DNA of 51,897 nucleotides from Comamonadaceae bacterium (GTDB lineage: Bacteria > Pseudomonadota > Gammaproteobacteria > Burkholderiales > Burkholderiaceae_C): positions 1-51,897 of the forward strand of contig CANFHZ010000006.1 in NCBI GenBank assembly GCA_947446885.1, in the 5' to 3' direction. Below the pieces are notes generated by a model. It was not told where the DNA came from, did not search any database, and was given only the letters and a program-made list of their open reading frames with translations. Position 1 is the first letter of the stretch; each line of letters opens with the position of its first letter. This document shows, one piece after another, positions 9,057 through 16,831 of the stretch. The translations under genes and the position numbers were made by a program.

Positions 9057-9243
9057 CGTGGGCTAAACTCGGGTCGTCGCTGAGTTATGAACTACTTGCA
9101 GGGCGACCGGTACAAACGCAATTCCAAAAGAAAGGCGATTGTGCATCGGGGTGACAACCCCTTCTGCTAAAGCGTTCGCTGCAAGCTCCAAAGCTCTAAG
9201 CAACGCGATTGTTGTTACAAGCTATTTACTGGAGCATCCCACC

Positions 9244-10425
9244 ATGGCGAACGATTTTCTCTTCACTTCCGAGTCAGTATCCGAAGGCCACCCCGACAAG
9301 GTCGCCGACCAGATTTCAGACGCGATCCTGGACGCGATCTTCAAGCAGGACCCCAAGTCCCGCGTTGCGGCCGAAACCCTGACCAACACCGGCCTGGTTG
9401 TGCTGGCCGGTGAAATCACCACCAACGCGCATGTGGATTACATCCAGGTGGCGCGCGACACCATCAAGCGCATCGGCTACGACAACACCGAATACGGCAT
9501 CGACTACAAGGGCTGCGCGGTCATGGTCTGCTATGACAAACAGTCCAACGACATTGCCCAGGGCGTGGACCATGCGTCCGACGACCATCTCAACACCGGC
9601 GCCGGTGACCAGGGCCTGATGTTCGGCTACGCCTGCAACGAAACCCCCGAGCTGATGCCCGCGCCCATTTACTACGCCCACCGCCTGGTCGAGCGCCAGG
9701 CCCAGTTACGCAAAGACGGGCGCCTGCCCTTTTTGCGCCCGGACGCCAAGAGCCAGGTCACCATGCGCTACGTCGATGGCAAGCCGCACAGCATCGACAC
9801 CGTGGTGCTGTCCACCCAGCACAGCCCCGACCAGTCGGAGACGGCCACCAAGATGAAGGACTCGTTCCGCGAGGCCATCATTGAGGAAATCATCAAACCG
9901 GTACTGCCCAAAGAGTGGCTCAAAGACACCCGCTACCTGATCAATCCCACCGGGCGCTTTGTGGTCGGTGGGCCGCAAGGCGACTGCGGCCTGACCGGAC
10001 GCAAAATCATTGTGGATACCTACGGCGGAGCCTGCCCGCACGGTGGCGGCGCGTTCTCGGGCAAAGACCCCAGCAAGGTTGATCGCTCGGCAGCGTATGC
10101 GGCGCGTTATGTCGCCAAAAACATTGTGGCCGCCGGTTTGGCCAAGCAATGCCAGATCCAGGTCGCTTATGCGATTGGCGTGGCCCAGCCCATGAACGTC
10201 ACCGTCTACACCGAAGGCACTGGCGTGATCCCTGACGAGCAGATTGCCGCGCTGGTGACCGCGCACTTTGACCTGCGGCCCAAAGGCATCATCCAGATGC
10301 TCGATTTGCTGCGCCCGATCTACGAGAAGACGGCGGCCTACGGCCATTTCGGCCGCGAGGAGCCCGAATTCACGTGGGAGCGGACCGATAAAGCCGCCGC
10401 GCTGCGCGCTGCCGCCGGGCTGTAA
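9244..10425 (+). CDS. metK: S-adenosylmethionine synthetase
   Basis: Makes S-adenosylmethionine from ATP and methionine in the cytoplasm. The 393-residue product has all the signatures: [18 protein letters not shown] near the N-terminus, [12 protein letters not shown], and the glycine-rich [16 protein letters not shown] loop. The ATG at 9244 follows a GGAG Shine-Dalgarno sequence; a longer reading from 9139 has no family similarity. A 187-bp leader separates it from the divergent acyltransferase gene. Three glycosylation genes follow on the same strand, the first only 9 bp after the metK stop, so metK seems to lead a four-gene unit. Confidence 0.98.
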   Translation: MANDFLFTSESVSEGHPDKVADQISDAILDAIFKQDPKSRVAAETLTNTGLVVLAGEITTNAHVDYIQVARDTIKRIGYDNTEYGIDYKGCAVMVCYDKQSNDIAQGVDHASDDHLNTGAGDQGLMFGYACNETPELMPAPIYYAHRLVERQAQLRKDGRLPFLRPDAKSQVTMRYVDGKPHSIDTVVLSTQHSPDQSETATKMKDSFREAIIEEIIKPVLPKEWLKDTRYLINPTGRFVVGGPQGDCGLTGRKIIVDTYGGACPHGGGAFSGKDPSKVDRSAAYAARYVAKNIVAAGLAKQCQIQVAYAIGVAQPMNVTVYTEGTGVIPDEQIAALVTAHFDLRPKGIIQMLDLLRPIYEKTAAYGHFGREEPEFTWERTDKAAALRAAAGL

Positions 10426-10434
10426 AAGCACAGG

Positions 10435-11652
10435 ATGAAGCTGCAAACCCAACGCGCCATTGACCGCTGGTTGGGCCAGCTCTTGTGCGCTTTGGTGTCG
10501 ATGTGGGTGGGGCTGAGCCAGCGCGGAGTGGCAAAACTGCCCGCACAACCCCGGCATATCGTGGTCATCCTGCTGTCCGAGATGGGCAGCATCGTGCTGG
10601 CCGGGCCCATGTTTGCGCAGTTGCGCGCGCGGTTTCCGGGCGCGGCCATCCATGTGTTGCAGCTCAAAAAAAACCAGGAAGTGGCGCGCCTGCTGGCGCT
10701 GACCGAGCCGGCCCGCCTGCACACCCTGGACGACAGTTCCGGGCTGCGGCTGTTGCGCGACATTCTGCTGTTCAGCTGGCGCATGCGCCGCCTGGGCGTG
10801 GATGCGGTGGTCGACTGCGAGCTGTTCTCCCGCGTCAGCAGCCTTTTGTCTTTTGCATCGGGCGCGCCGGTGCGCGTAGGTTTCACCCCGCACACGCAGG
10901 AGGGCCTGTACCGGGGCAGCTTTATCCACCACGGCATTCCCTACAACCCCTACCAGCACATCAGCAAACAGTTTGTGTCGCTGGTTGACGCGCTCACCGA
11001 CGCGGGCTCGCCCCGCAACAAGGCGGCGCCCATCTGCAGCCTACCTTCGGAGCCCGGGCTTTCCGTGGATTTTTCGCCCACTGAACTCGACAGCTACCGC
11101 GCCCAGCTCCAGCACGACCACCCGGCCACCATCGAGCGGCGTCTGGTCCTGCTGTATGCCGGTGGCGGCCTGCTGCCCGAACGGGCCTGGCCGGCGGCGC
11201 ACTACGCACGCGTAGCCCAGGGTTTGTGCGCGGCCGGGTATGCGGTCGGTCTGATCGGCTTGCGCGACGATGCCGAACTCGCCCGCACGCTGCGCGCCCA
11301 GGTCGGCCACGCGGCATGCCTGGACCTTACCGGCTACACGCGCAGCATCCGCGAGCTGCTCATGCTCTTTCACGCCGCCAGCCTCTTGATCACCAACGAC
11401 GGTGGACCGGGGCATTTCGCCACGCTCACGCCGATTCAAACCATGGTGTTTTTCGGGCCTGAGACCGGACGCCTCTACGGCCCGCTGGGTTCGCGCAACC
11501 TGGTGCTGGAGTCGGGCATCGCCTGCTCGCCCTGCCTGAGCGCCTACAACCACCGGCAAACCTTTTGCGACGGCGACAACCAATGCCTCAAGCGCATCGC
11601 CCCCGACCCGGTGCTGGCGCAGGCCCTGCAGTTTTTGGGTAGCGCCGCGTGA
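10435..11652 (+). CDS. Glycosyltransferase family 9 (heptosyltransferase-like)
   Basis: A 405-residue GT-B enzyme of the GT9 family, which includes the LPS core heptosyltransferases WaaC, WaaF and WaaQ. Visible features are the N-terminal IVVILLSEMGSIVLAGPMF nucleotide-sugar-fold start, LLYAGGGLLPERAWP, and the donor-binding ITNDGGPGHFATL motif followed by FFGPETGRLYGPLG. The C-terminus holds a Cys-rich CSPCLSAYNHRQTFCDGDNQC segment, common in LPS-type GT9 members. It starts 9 bp after metK and overlaps the following gtrA-like gene by GTGA. Acceptor and sugar are unknown; an LPS or O-glycan role is inferred from family and neighbours. Confidence 0.88.
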   Translation: MKLQTQRAIDRWLGQLLCALVSMWVGLSQRGVAKLPAQPRHIVVILLSEMGSIVLAGPMFAQLRARFPGAAIHVLQLKKNQEVARLLALTEPARLHTLDDSSGLRLLRDILLFSWRMRRLGVDAVVDCELFSRVSSLLSFASGAPVRVGFTPHTQEGLYRGSFIHHGIPYNPYQHISKQFVSLVDALTDAGSPRNKAAPICSLPSEPGLSVDFSPTELDSYRAQLQHDHPATIERRLVLLYAGGGLLPERAWPAAHYARVAQGLCAAGYAVGLIGLRDDAELARTLRAQVGHAACLDLTGYTRSIRELLMLFHAASLLITNDGGPGHFATLTPIQTMVFFGPETGRLYGPLGSRNLVLESGIACSPCLSAYNHRQTFCDGDNQCLKRIAPDPVLAQALQFLGSAA

Positions 11653-12116
11653 GCCGCTGGCAACAGCGCGCGCTGCAGTTGCTGCGGTGGCTGGCCCGGA
11701 TGCGCTATGTCAAATTCGGCCTGGTCGGCGCCAGCGGAACCGTGGTGAATATGGCGGTTCTGTATCTATGCCACAACTACGTTTTTGACACCTTGGAAGC
11801 CGACCTGGGCAAACCCTATGTGTCGCTGGCCGTAGCCATTGCGGTGGCGACCATGAACAATTTCAGCTGGAACCGCTTGTGGACCTGGGCAGACCGCCGC
11901 ACCCACGACGCAGAGCAACTGCCGCCAGCCTATCTGCCACAGCTGTTGAAATACGCGCTTGCATCCTGGTTCGGCATTGCCCTGCAATATGGACTCACGC
12001 TGTGGCTCGCGCATTTCATGCATTACCTGCTGGCCAATGTGCTGGCGATTGTGGTGGCCAGTGTGAGCAACTTTTTGGCCAACGACCGCTGGACTTTCAA
12101 AAAGCAAAAGCCATGA
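11649..12116 (+). CDS. GtrA-family membrane protein (putative polyprenyl-phosphate-sugar flippase)
   Basis: A 155-residue protein with four predicted membrane segments and the family pattern RYVKFGLVGASGTVVNMAV-like at the N-terminus (residues about 18-38) and SNFLANDRWTF at the C-terminus. GtrA proteins are thought to flip bactoprenol-linked sugars for surface glycan modification. The GTG start is chosen because it overlaps the upstream stop (GTGA) and family similarity starts shortly after. Its own stop overlaps the next gene (ATGA). This coupling to an ArnT/PMT-like transferase fits a flippase supplying lipid-linked sugar donor. Confidence 0.9.
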   Translation: MSRWQQRALQLLRWLARMRYVKFGLVGASGTVVNMAVLYLCHNYVFDTLEADLGKPYVSLAVAIAVATMNNFSWNRLWTWADRRTHDAEQLPPAYLPQLLKYALASWFGIALQYGLTLWLAHFMHYLLANVLAIVVASVSNFLANDRWTFKKQKP

Positions 12117-13882
12117 AGCACTTGGGTGCCGAACGGTCAGCCCCGCTGTGGCCCTGCGTGCTGCTGCTCGCCTGCCTGGGGCTTCTGTATTTTTTCGGTT
12201 TGGACAGCGCCTACGCGCCCACCAATGGCGACGAGTTGGTCTATGTGCACATCGCCCGCGCCACGGCGCAAAGCGGCCACTGGCTACCCCTGGCCAGCGA
12301 ACTCGACCACATGCGCAACACCAAACCGCCGCTGCTGTTTTGGCAGGCCATGGTGGCCGGCGACTGGGGGCGGAACTGGTCCATGGCCGCGCTGCGCCTG
12401 CCCAGTCTGGCCTACACTTTTCTGACTGCGGCGCTGGTGGCCATGCTGACCCGGCGCATCAGTGGCAGCCTGCGCAGCGCCGGTGTTGCAGCAGCCCTGT
12501 ACCTGCTGTTTTTCTCCACCTTCCGCTATTGCCGGGTCTACCTGACCTCGGCCCCGGAAACCTTCTGGTTCGGGCTGCCGCTATTCGCAGTGCTGTGGAT
12601 GCACACGCGGGAAGCCGGCGTGCAGGCTGGTGCGGCATCCCGGCGTACGGCGCCCCCCTGGCTGTACCTGGTGGCCGGTGTCTGCTTTGGCATTGGCGCG
12701 CTCTACAAATCATTCGCGCTTATCGCCCCGGCCTGCGCCAGCCTGTGGCTTGCCAGCCTTTTGACCGCAGCCCCACCGCGCAGGCGGACCCTGCTTCCCG
12801 CGACGCTGGGTGCGGCATGCAGCGCCGCCATCGGCTTGGCCGTATTTGCGCTGTGGTTCTGGCTGGATCCGGATCCGGCAGCGGTGTGGCAGGAATTTGT
12901 GCTGGGCGAAAACACCCGCAAGATGGACGCTGCCCTGCCCTACTGGCAAGCCGCTTTATGGGGCGATGACCCGGTCTACAAGCAACTGTGGGCCTACCCG
13001 GAAAATGCCGCAACCCTGGGCCTGCTTGTGGTCGGGGGCATGGTCAGCGCTGCCAGACTGGCCTGGCAAAACCGCGCAACGCAGAACCCGCTGCCGCCGG
13101 TGCTGCACCTGCTGTGGCTCTGGCCACTGGTCTGGCTGCTGGTGTTTGCCATTCCCAGCCAGCGCGACGCGCGGTACCTGATCCCGGCCATGCCGGCCGT
13201 CGCGATGGCGCTGGCGCTGCTGTGGGAGCGTATTGCACGCGGCTGGTTCATCGCCACCGCCCTGTTGCTCGCGCCTGCGATGCTGGTCCTGGCGCGGATT
13301 GCCTGGGTGCTGGGGCAGAGTGACATCGGCAGTCCTTGGCTACTGGGGATTCACCTGCTGCTGGCTCTGGGCAGCCTGGCAGCAGCGGGAGCGGTGCTGC
13401 TGGTGCCGCGCTACAGCCGCATGGGCAGCTTGTGGCTATGCGCCGGTTTGTACGCCTGCTTGCTCACCATGAGCGCGCCGCTGGACCAGCCAAACGCCCA
13501 GTTCCGGCCGGAAACGCAGGTGCGCATGGTCGGCAAGCAGGTGGCTGTTCCCAACGGCTTCACCGGGCAATTTGAGCGCTTCCGTTTTGCGCTGCCCGGG
13601 GCCATGGTGGTGCCCTACGACGCGCTGGGCCGCAATACCGGCGCACTGCGGCCTGATATGCCCGGCCCGCAGCGCCTGGAATTTTTGCTCCAACAATTCG
13701 ATGCCGTGGTCTGGATCGTTGAATCTGACGCGCAGCCCGCGTGCCTGCCCGCATGCCGCGTGCTGGACCAGCGCTGGTTTGTCAAAAGCCGCCACAAAGC
13801 CGGCGAAGTCCGCCTGGACAATATCGCCTACCCGCAGCAGTGGCTGCTGGGGCGGGAATTTCTGGTCACGCGCGGGCCTTAA
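12113..13882 (+). CDS. ArnT/PMT-type membrane glycosyltransferase (GT39/GT83-like)
   Basis: A 589-residue polytopic inner-membrane protein with roughly eleven to thirteen hydrophobic segments. The first periplasmic loop contains the GDELVYVHIARA motif with the catalytic-type Asp-Glu pair, followed by NTKPPLLFW, the KPPL signature of the ArnT/PMT superfamily. SQRDARYLIPAMPA matches the conserved R-Y-x-x-P motif of the family. The C-terminal soluble part is about 120 residues. It is translationally coupled to the GtrA-like gene. The likely role is transfer of a sugar from a polyprenyl-phosphate donor onto lipid A, core or another surface acceptor. The actual substrate cannot be read from sequence. 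Confidence 0.87.
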   Translation: MKHLGAERSAPLWPCVLLLACLGLLYFFGLDSAYAPTNGDELVYVHIARATAQSGHWLPLASELDHMRNTKPPLLFWQAMVAGDWGRNWSMAALRLPSLAYTFLTAALVAMLTRRISGSLRSAGVAAALYLLFFSTFRYCRVYLTSAPETFWFGLPLFAVLWMHTREAGVQAGAASRRTAPPWLYLVAGVCFGIGALYKSFALIAPACASLWLASLLTAAPPRRRTLLPATLGAACSAAIGLAVFALWFWLDPDPAAVWQEFVLGENTRKMDAALPYWQAALWGDDPVYKQLWAYPENAATLGLLVVGGMVSAARLAWQNRATQNPLPPVLHLLWLWPLVWLLVFAIPSQRDARYLIPAMPAVAMALALLWERIARGWFIATALLLAPAMLVLARIAWVLGQSDIGSPWLLGIHLLLALGSLAAAGAVLLVPRYSRMGSLWLCAGLYACLLTMSAPLDQPNAQFRPETQVRMVGKQVAVPNGFTGQFERFRFALPGAMVVPYDALGRNTGALRPDMPGPQRLEFLLQQFDAVVWIVESDAQPACLPACRVLDQRWFVKSRHKAGEVRLDNIAYPQQWLLGREFLVTRGP

Positions 13883-13961
13883 AAAAGCGCCACAGCCTCC
13901 ACGCAAACACGGCTTGGAGACGCTGCGGGATGGAAATTCCCGTCACAGTTGCGTCACATAC

Positions 13962-13977
13962 TTCAACTATCATTGAA
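13962..13977. promoter_or_regulatory. ArsR operator overlapping -10 of the ars operon
   Basis: TTCAACTATCATTGAA contains a perfect inverted repeat TTCAA-N6-TTGAA, the form of ArsR/SmtB-family operators. TATCAT (13968-13973) inside it is a -10-like hexamer, six bases before the arsR ATG at 13980. Repressor binding would cover the -10, and transcription would start at the ATG. Confidence 0.7.
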
Positions 13978-13979
13978 AT

Positions 13980-14321
13980 ATGGAAACAATTACCTTGGAA
14001 TCCGGCGAGGCGGTGCAGGCGCTGGCCGCTTTGGCCCAGGAGTCACGTTTGGCGGTGTTTCGTGCGCTGGTGGAGGCCGGGCCCGGTGGGCTGACCCCCG
14101 GCGATCTCGCAACACGACTGTCCATCGCCTCCAATACCCTGTCCTTCCACCTCAAAGAGTTGAGCCATGCCAGCCTGGTCAACCAGGAGCGCGCCGGGCG
14201 CAACCTGATTTACCGCGCCGAGTTCGCCCGCATGAACGCGCTACTGGGCTACCTGAGCCGCAACTGCTGCGCAGGCAGTGTTTGTGAAGTCAGTCCCGAC
14301 GCCGTCTGCACCACCTGCTAA
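13980..14321 (+). CDS. arsR: ArsR-family arsenite-responsive repressor
   Basis: A 113-residue winged-helix metalloregulator. The helix-turn-helix region (LTPGDLATRLSIASNTLSFH, HLKEL) is in the usual ArsR position. The As(III) site differs from E. coli ArsR: there is no CVC in the DNA-binding helix. Instead the C-terminus carries Cys96, Cys97, Cys102, Cys110 and Cys113, placing CC-x4-C where Acidithiobacillus-type ArsR binds arsenite with a vicinal Cys pair plus one further Cys. The ATG has no Shine-Dalgarno sequence and directly follows the operator/-10 element, suggesting a leaderless message. It is the first gene of arsR-arsC-aquaporin-arsH and probably autorepresses the operon. Confidence 0.93.
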   Translation: METITLESGEAVQALAALAQESRLAVFRALVEAGPGGLTPGDLATRLSIASNTLSFHLKELSHASLVNQERAGRNLIYRAEFARMNALLGYLSRNCCAGSVCEVSPDAVCTTC

Positions 14322-14337
14322 ACATCCAGGAGCCACC

Positions 14338-14841
14338 ATGTTCGATTCAAAACCCCTGAACGTGCTCTTTTTGTGCACCCACAACTCGGCGCGCAGCATT
14401 CTGGCCGAGGCCATGCTGAACCACCTGGGCAAGGGGCGTTTCCAGGCTTTTTCGGCCGGCAGCAGCCCGCGGGAAAACCAGCAACCCAACCCCTTGGGCC
14501 TGGAGACGCTGCGCAAGGCCGGCATCTCCACCGATGGGCTGCACAGCAAGAGCTGGGATGTATTCGCCGCCCCCGATGCGCCGCATATGGACCTGGTGAT
14601 CACGGTCTGCGACAACGCTGCGGGCGAAGTCTGCCCCTACTGGCCGGGCCAGCCGGCCACCGCGCATTGGGGCTACGCCGATCCTTCCGAGGGGAATGGC
14701 AGCGACGAGGACAAGCGCCTGGCATTTACCCAGACCCTGCACCAAATCCGCCGCCGCCTGGAACTCTTTACCAACCTGCCGCAAGCCAGCCTGCGCGGAA
14801 TGGCCTTGCAAGAGCAGGCGCGCGCACTGGCCCGCTCGTGA
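14338..14841 (+). CDS. arsC: Arsenate reductase, low-molecular-weight protein tyrosine phosphatase type
   Basis: Reduces arsenate to arsenite in the cytoplasm. The 167-residue product starts with the LMW-PTP P-loop CTHNSAR (Cys13, Arg19) and continues with the AGSSP and VCDNAAGEVCPYWPG segments typical of thiol-linked arsenate reductases; the Cys residues in the latter are candidates for the resolving relay. WGYADPS corresponds to the DP loop carrying the general-acid Asp. The start is preceded by a CAGGAG Shine-Dalgarno sequence. Its stop overlaps the GTG start of the aquaporin gene. The reducing partner (thioredoxin, glutaredoxin or mycothiol-like) is not determinable here. Confidence 0.93.
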   Translation: MFDSKPLNVLFLCTHNSARSILAEAMLNHLGKGRFQAFSAGSSPRENQQPNPLGLETLRKAGISTDGLHSKSWDVFAAPDAPHMDLVITVCDNAAGEVCPYWPGQPATAHWGYADPSEGNGSDEDKRLAFTQTLHQIRRRLELFTNLPQASLRGMALQEQARALARS

Positions 14842-15518
14842 GCGCGCGCCAAACCTGCCTGGCCGAACTGCTGGGCACCGCCGCCCTGCTCTGCGCGGTC
14901 ATCGGCTCAGGAATCATGGCCGAGAACCTCGCAGGCGGCAACGTTGCCGTGGCGCTGCTGTCCAATACGCTGGCCACGGTGTTTGCCTTGTATGTGCTGA
15001 TTGAAACCCTGGGGCCGGTCAGCGGTGCGCATTTCAATCCGGCAGTGACGCTGGTGATGGCAATGCGCGGGGCGCTGCCCCCCACACTCGCCGGTGCCTA
15101 CGTGGTGGCGCAACTAAGCGGTGCTGCGCTGGGTGCATGGGTCGCGCATGCCATGTTCGGGCTGGACATCGTGCAGTGGTCGCTCAAGGTCCGCACCGGC
15201 CCGGCCCAATGGCTGGCCGAAGCGGTGGCCACGGCCGGACTGTTATTTGTGATTTTGCGCGCGCCGGCTGGCAAAGCGCCCGCGCTGGTGGCTTGCTACA
15301 TCGGCGCAGCCTACTGGTTCACCGCCAGCACCTCGTTTGCCAACCCGGCAGCCGTATGGGGCCGGATGATGAGCAATACGTTCGCGGGCATCAACCCGGC
15401 CGACGCGCCGGGTTTCGTGTTGGCGCAGCTAGCGGGTGCAGGTCTGGGGTTGGCACTGCACCGTGCCCTGGGCGCGGGTGCCAGCGGCGATACTGCGCCA
15501 CCGCCCACGCCAGACTGA
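14838..15518 (+). CDS. aqpS: Aquaglyceroporin-type channel (AqpS-like, arsenite exit)
   Basis: A 226-residue MIP-family channel with about six membrane helices. Both half-helix motifs are present: HFNPAVT in the first half and [11 protein letters not shown] in the second. The second NPA is followed by AVWGR rather than the classic ARS sequence, as in ars-operon MIP channels. In Sinorhizobium meliloti an arsR-aqpS-arsC-arsH operon uses AqpS to let ArsC-generated arsenite flow out. The same gene set here, in the order arsR-arsC-aqpS-arsH, argues for the same route. The GTG start overlaps the arsC stop (GTGA). Substrate is inferred from context. Confidence 0.87.
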   Translation: MSARQTCLAELLGTAALLCAVIGSGIMAENLAGGNVAVALLSNTLATVFALYVLIETLGPVSGAHFNPAVTLVMAMRGALPPTLAGAYVVAQLSGAALGAWVAHAMFGLDIVQWSLKVRTGPAQWLAEAVATAGLLFVILRAPAGKAPALVACYIGAAYWFTASTSFANPAAVWGRMMSNTFAGINPADAPGFVLAQLAGAGLGLALHRALGAGASGDTAPPPTPD

Positions 15519-15531
15519 GCAACGACCCTCC

Positions 15532-16248
15532 ATGCCCCACGACAGTCCCCTGCCCGCACAGCTCGACGCCACCATCTTCCAGATTCCCAGCGCGCGCACC
15601 CTGGTTCCCCCGCAGCGCGCCACGCACGCACCACGCTTTCTTTTGCTGTACGGCTCACTGCGCGAGCGCTCTTACAGCAAACTGCTCACGCTGGAAGCGC
15701 AGCGCCTGCTGCAGGCCATGGGCGGTGACACCCGCATCTTTGACCCTGCGGGCCTGCCACAGCCCGACGGCGCACCGGCCAGCCATCCCAAAGTAGAGGA
15801 ATTGCGCAGTCTGGCCGACTGGTGCGAGGGCATGGTCTGGTGCTCACCCGAACGGCACGGTGCGATGACGGGCATCATGAAATCCCAAATCGACTGGATT
15901 CCGCTGGCTATTGGCGCCATCCGCCCAACCCAGGGCAAAACCCTGGCGGTAATGGAAGTCAGCGGCGGGTCGCAATCGTTCAACGCGGTCAACCAGCTGC
16001 GCCTGCTGGGGCGCTGGATGCGCCTGCTGACCATTCCCAACCAAAGCTCGGTGCCCAAGGCCTACCAGGAGTTTGACGAGGCCGGGCGGATGAAGCCCTC
16101 TGCCTACTACGACCGCGTGGTGGACGTGATGGAAGAACTCTACAAATTCACCCTGCTCACGCGCGACCTGGCGCCCTATTTGGTCGACCGCTACAGCGAG
16201 CGCAAAGAGGCGGCGCTGGCCGCCAAGGCCCAGGTGCCCGGCGCGTGA
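15532..16248 (+). CDS. arsH: ArsH, NADPH-dependent FMN organoarsenical oxidase
   Basis: Flavodoxin-like enzyme that oxidises trivalent methyl- and aromatic arsenicals to less toxic pentavalent forms. The 238-residue product has the FMN phosphate loop ([13 protein letters not shown]), [21 protein letters not shown] around the isoalloxazine site, and [24 protein letters not shown], all strongly conserved in ArsH. Thirteen bases separate it from the aquaporin gene. It ends the ars operon and abuts the stop of the convergent flavin reductase gene with no spacer, so no separate terminator is visible between them. Confidence 0.95.
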   Translation: MPHDSPLPAQLDATIFQIPSARTLVPPQRATHAPRFLLLYGSLRERSYSKLLTLEAQRLLQAMGGDTRIFDPAGLPQPDGAPASHPKVEELRSLADWCEGMVWCSPERHGAMTGIMKSQIDWIPLAIGAIRPTQGKTLAVMEVSGGSQSFNAVNQLRLLGRWMRLLTIPNQSSVPKAYQEFDEAGRMKPSAYYDRVVDVMEELYKFTLLTRDLAPYLVDRYSERKEAALAAKAQVPGA

Positions 16249-16770
16249 TTACGCGGCTGCGCTGCCCGGCAAGTGGCTCATGCGCCCGTCCACGTACACC
16301 ATAGGCCGCACAGAGGGGATGGAGCGGGACTCCAGCACGCGCGCCAGCACCACAGAGTGTGTTCCGGCTTCAATCACCTGATCGACTTCGCAAAAAAACA
16401 GCGCCTGGGCGTCTGGCAGATAGGGCAAGTCGAAGCTCGGGTGCTTGTCCCATGCGGCGCTGGCAAAGCGTTCGTCGTGGGGCAAGGAGCTGCTGAACGC
16501 GCGCACCAGATCGGCCTGCTCGTCCAGCAACACATTGATGCACATGGATTTGCGTGCCATAAGGGTGGGGTGTACATGCGCGCTGCGGCTGACGCACACC
16601 AGGAGCATGGGTGGCTCCATGGTCACCGAGGTCACCGAGGTCGCCAACATGCCATAGCGCTTTCCCTGGGCATCGCTGGTGGTGACCAAAGTCACCGTGG
16701 CGGCCAGGCGGCGCATGGCATGGCGGAAATCGGAAACCAATGTGTCAGGCGGTGCAAGAGAAACGGTCAA
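16249..16770 (-). CDS. Flavin reductase-like FMN-binding protein (RutF/HpaC type)
   Basis: About 173 residues of the flavin-reductase-like fold that supplies reduced FMN or FAD to partner monooxygenases. The motifs MRRLAATVTLVTT, YGMLATSVTSVTMEPPMLLVCV and the late HSVVLARV/YVDGRMSHL segments are typical. The start is unusual: no ATG precedes the conserved core. TTG at 16770 follows GGAG with six-base spacing and is preferred over TTG at 16794. GATAAT at 16803-16808 on the minus strand would give a leader of about 26 nt. The partner oxygenase is not in the window, and pairing with ArsH is not implied because ArsH binds its own FMN. Confidence 0.85.
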   Translation of the reverse strand: MTVSLAPPDTLVSDFRHAMRRLAATVTLVTTSDAQGKRYGMLATSVTSVTMEPPMLLVCVSRSAHVHPTLMARKSMCINVLLDEQADLVRAFSSSLPHDERFASAAWDKHPSFDLPYLPDAQALFFCEVDQVIEAGTHSVVLARVLESRSIPSVRPMVYVDGRMSHLPGSAAA

Positions 16771-16831
16771 ACAGGGCTCCAGAAGTGTGGGCAAAGTCAG
16801 CGATTATCCGCCGCCCGCCCTGCGCAGGCAT

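Noticed and set aside
9057-9243. Possible SAM-sensing riboswitch in the metK leader
   Set aside because: The leader has only a weak GGGG/CCCC hairpin (9148-9161) and no T-tract or motif that I recognise from known SAM or SAH riboswitch classes.
9706-10959. Long open frame antisense to metK and GT9 (over 400 codons)
   Set aside because: It mirrors GC-rich codon use of well-supported genes on the other strand and has no recognisable domain.
16617-16650. Short direct repeat GGTCACCGA in the flavin reductase gene
   Set aside because: It encodes the conserved SVTSVT segment of the protein and needs no other explanation.
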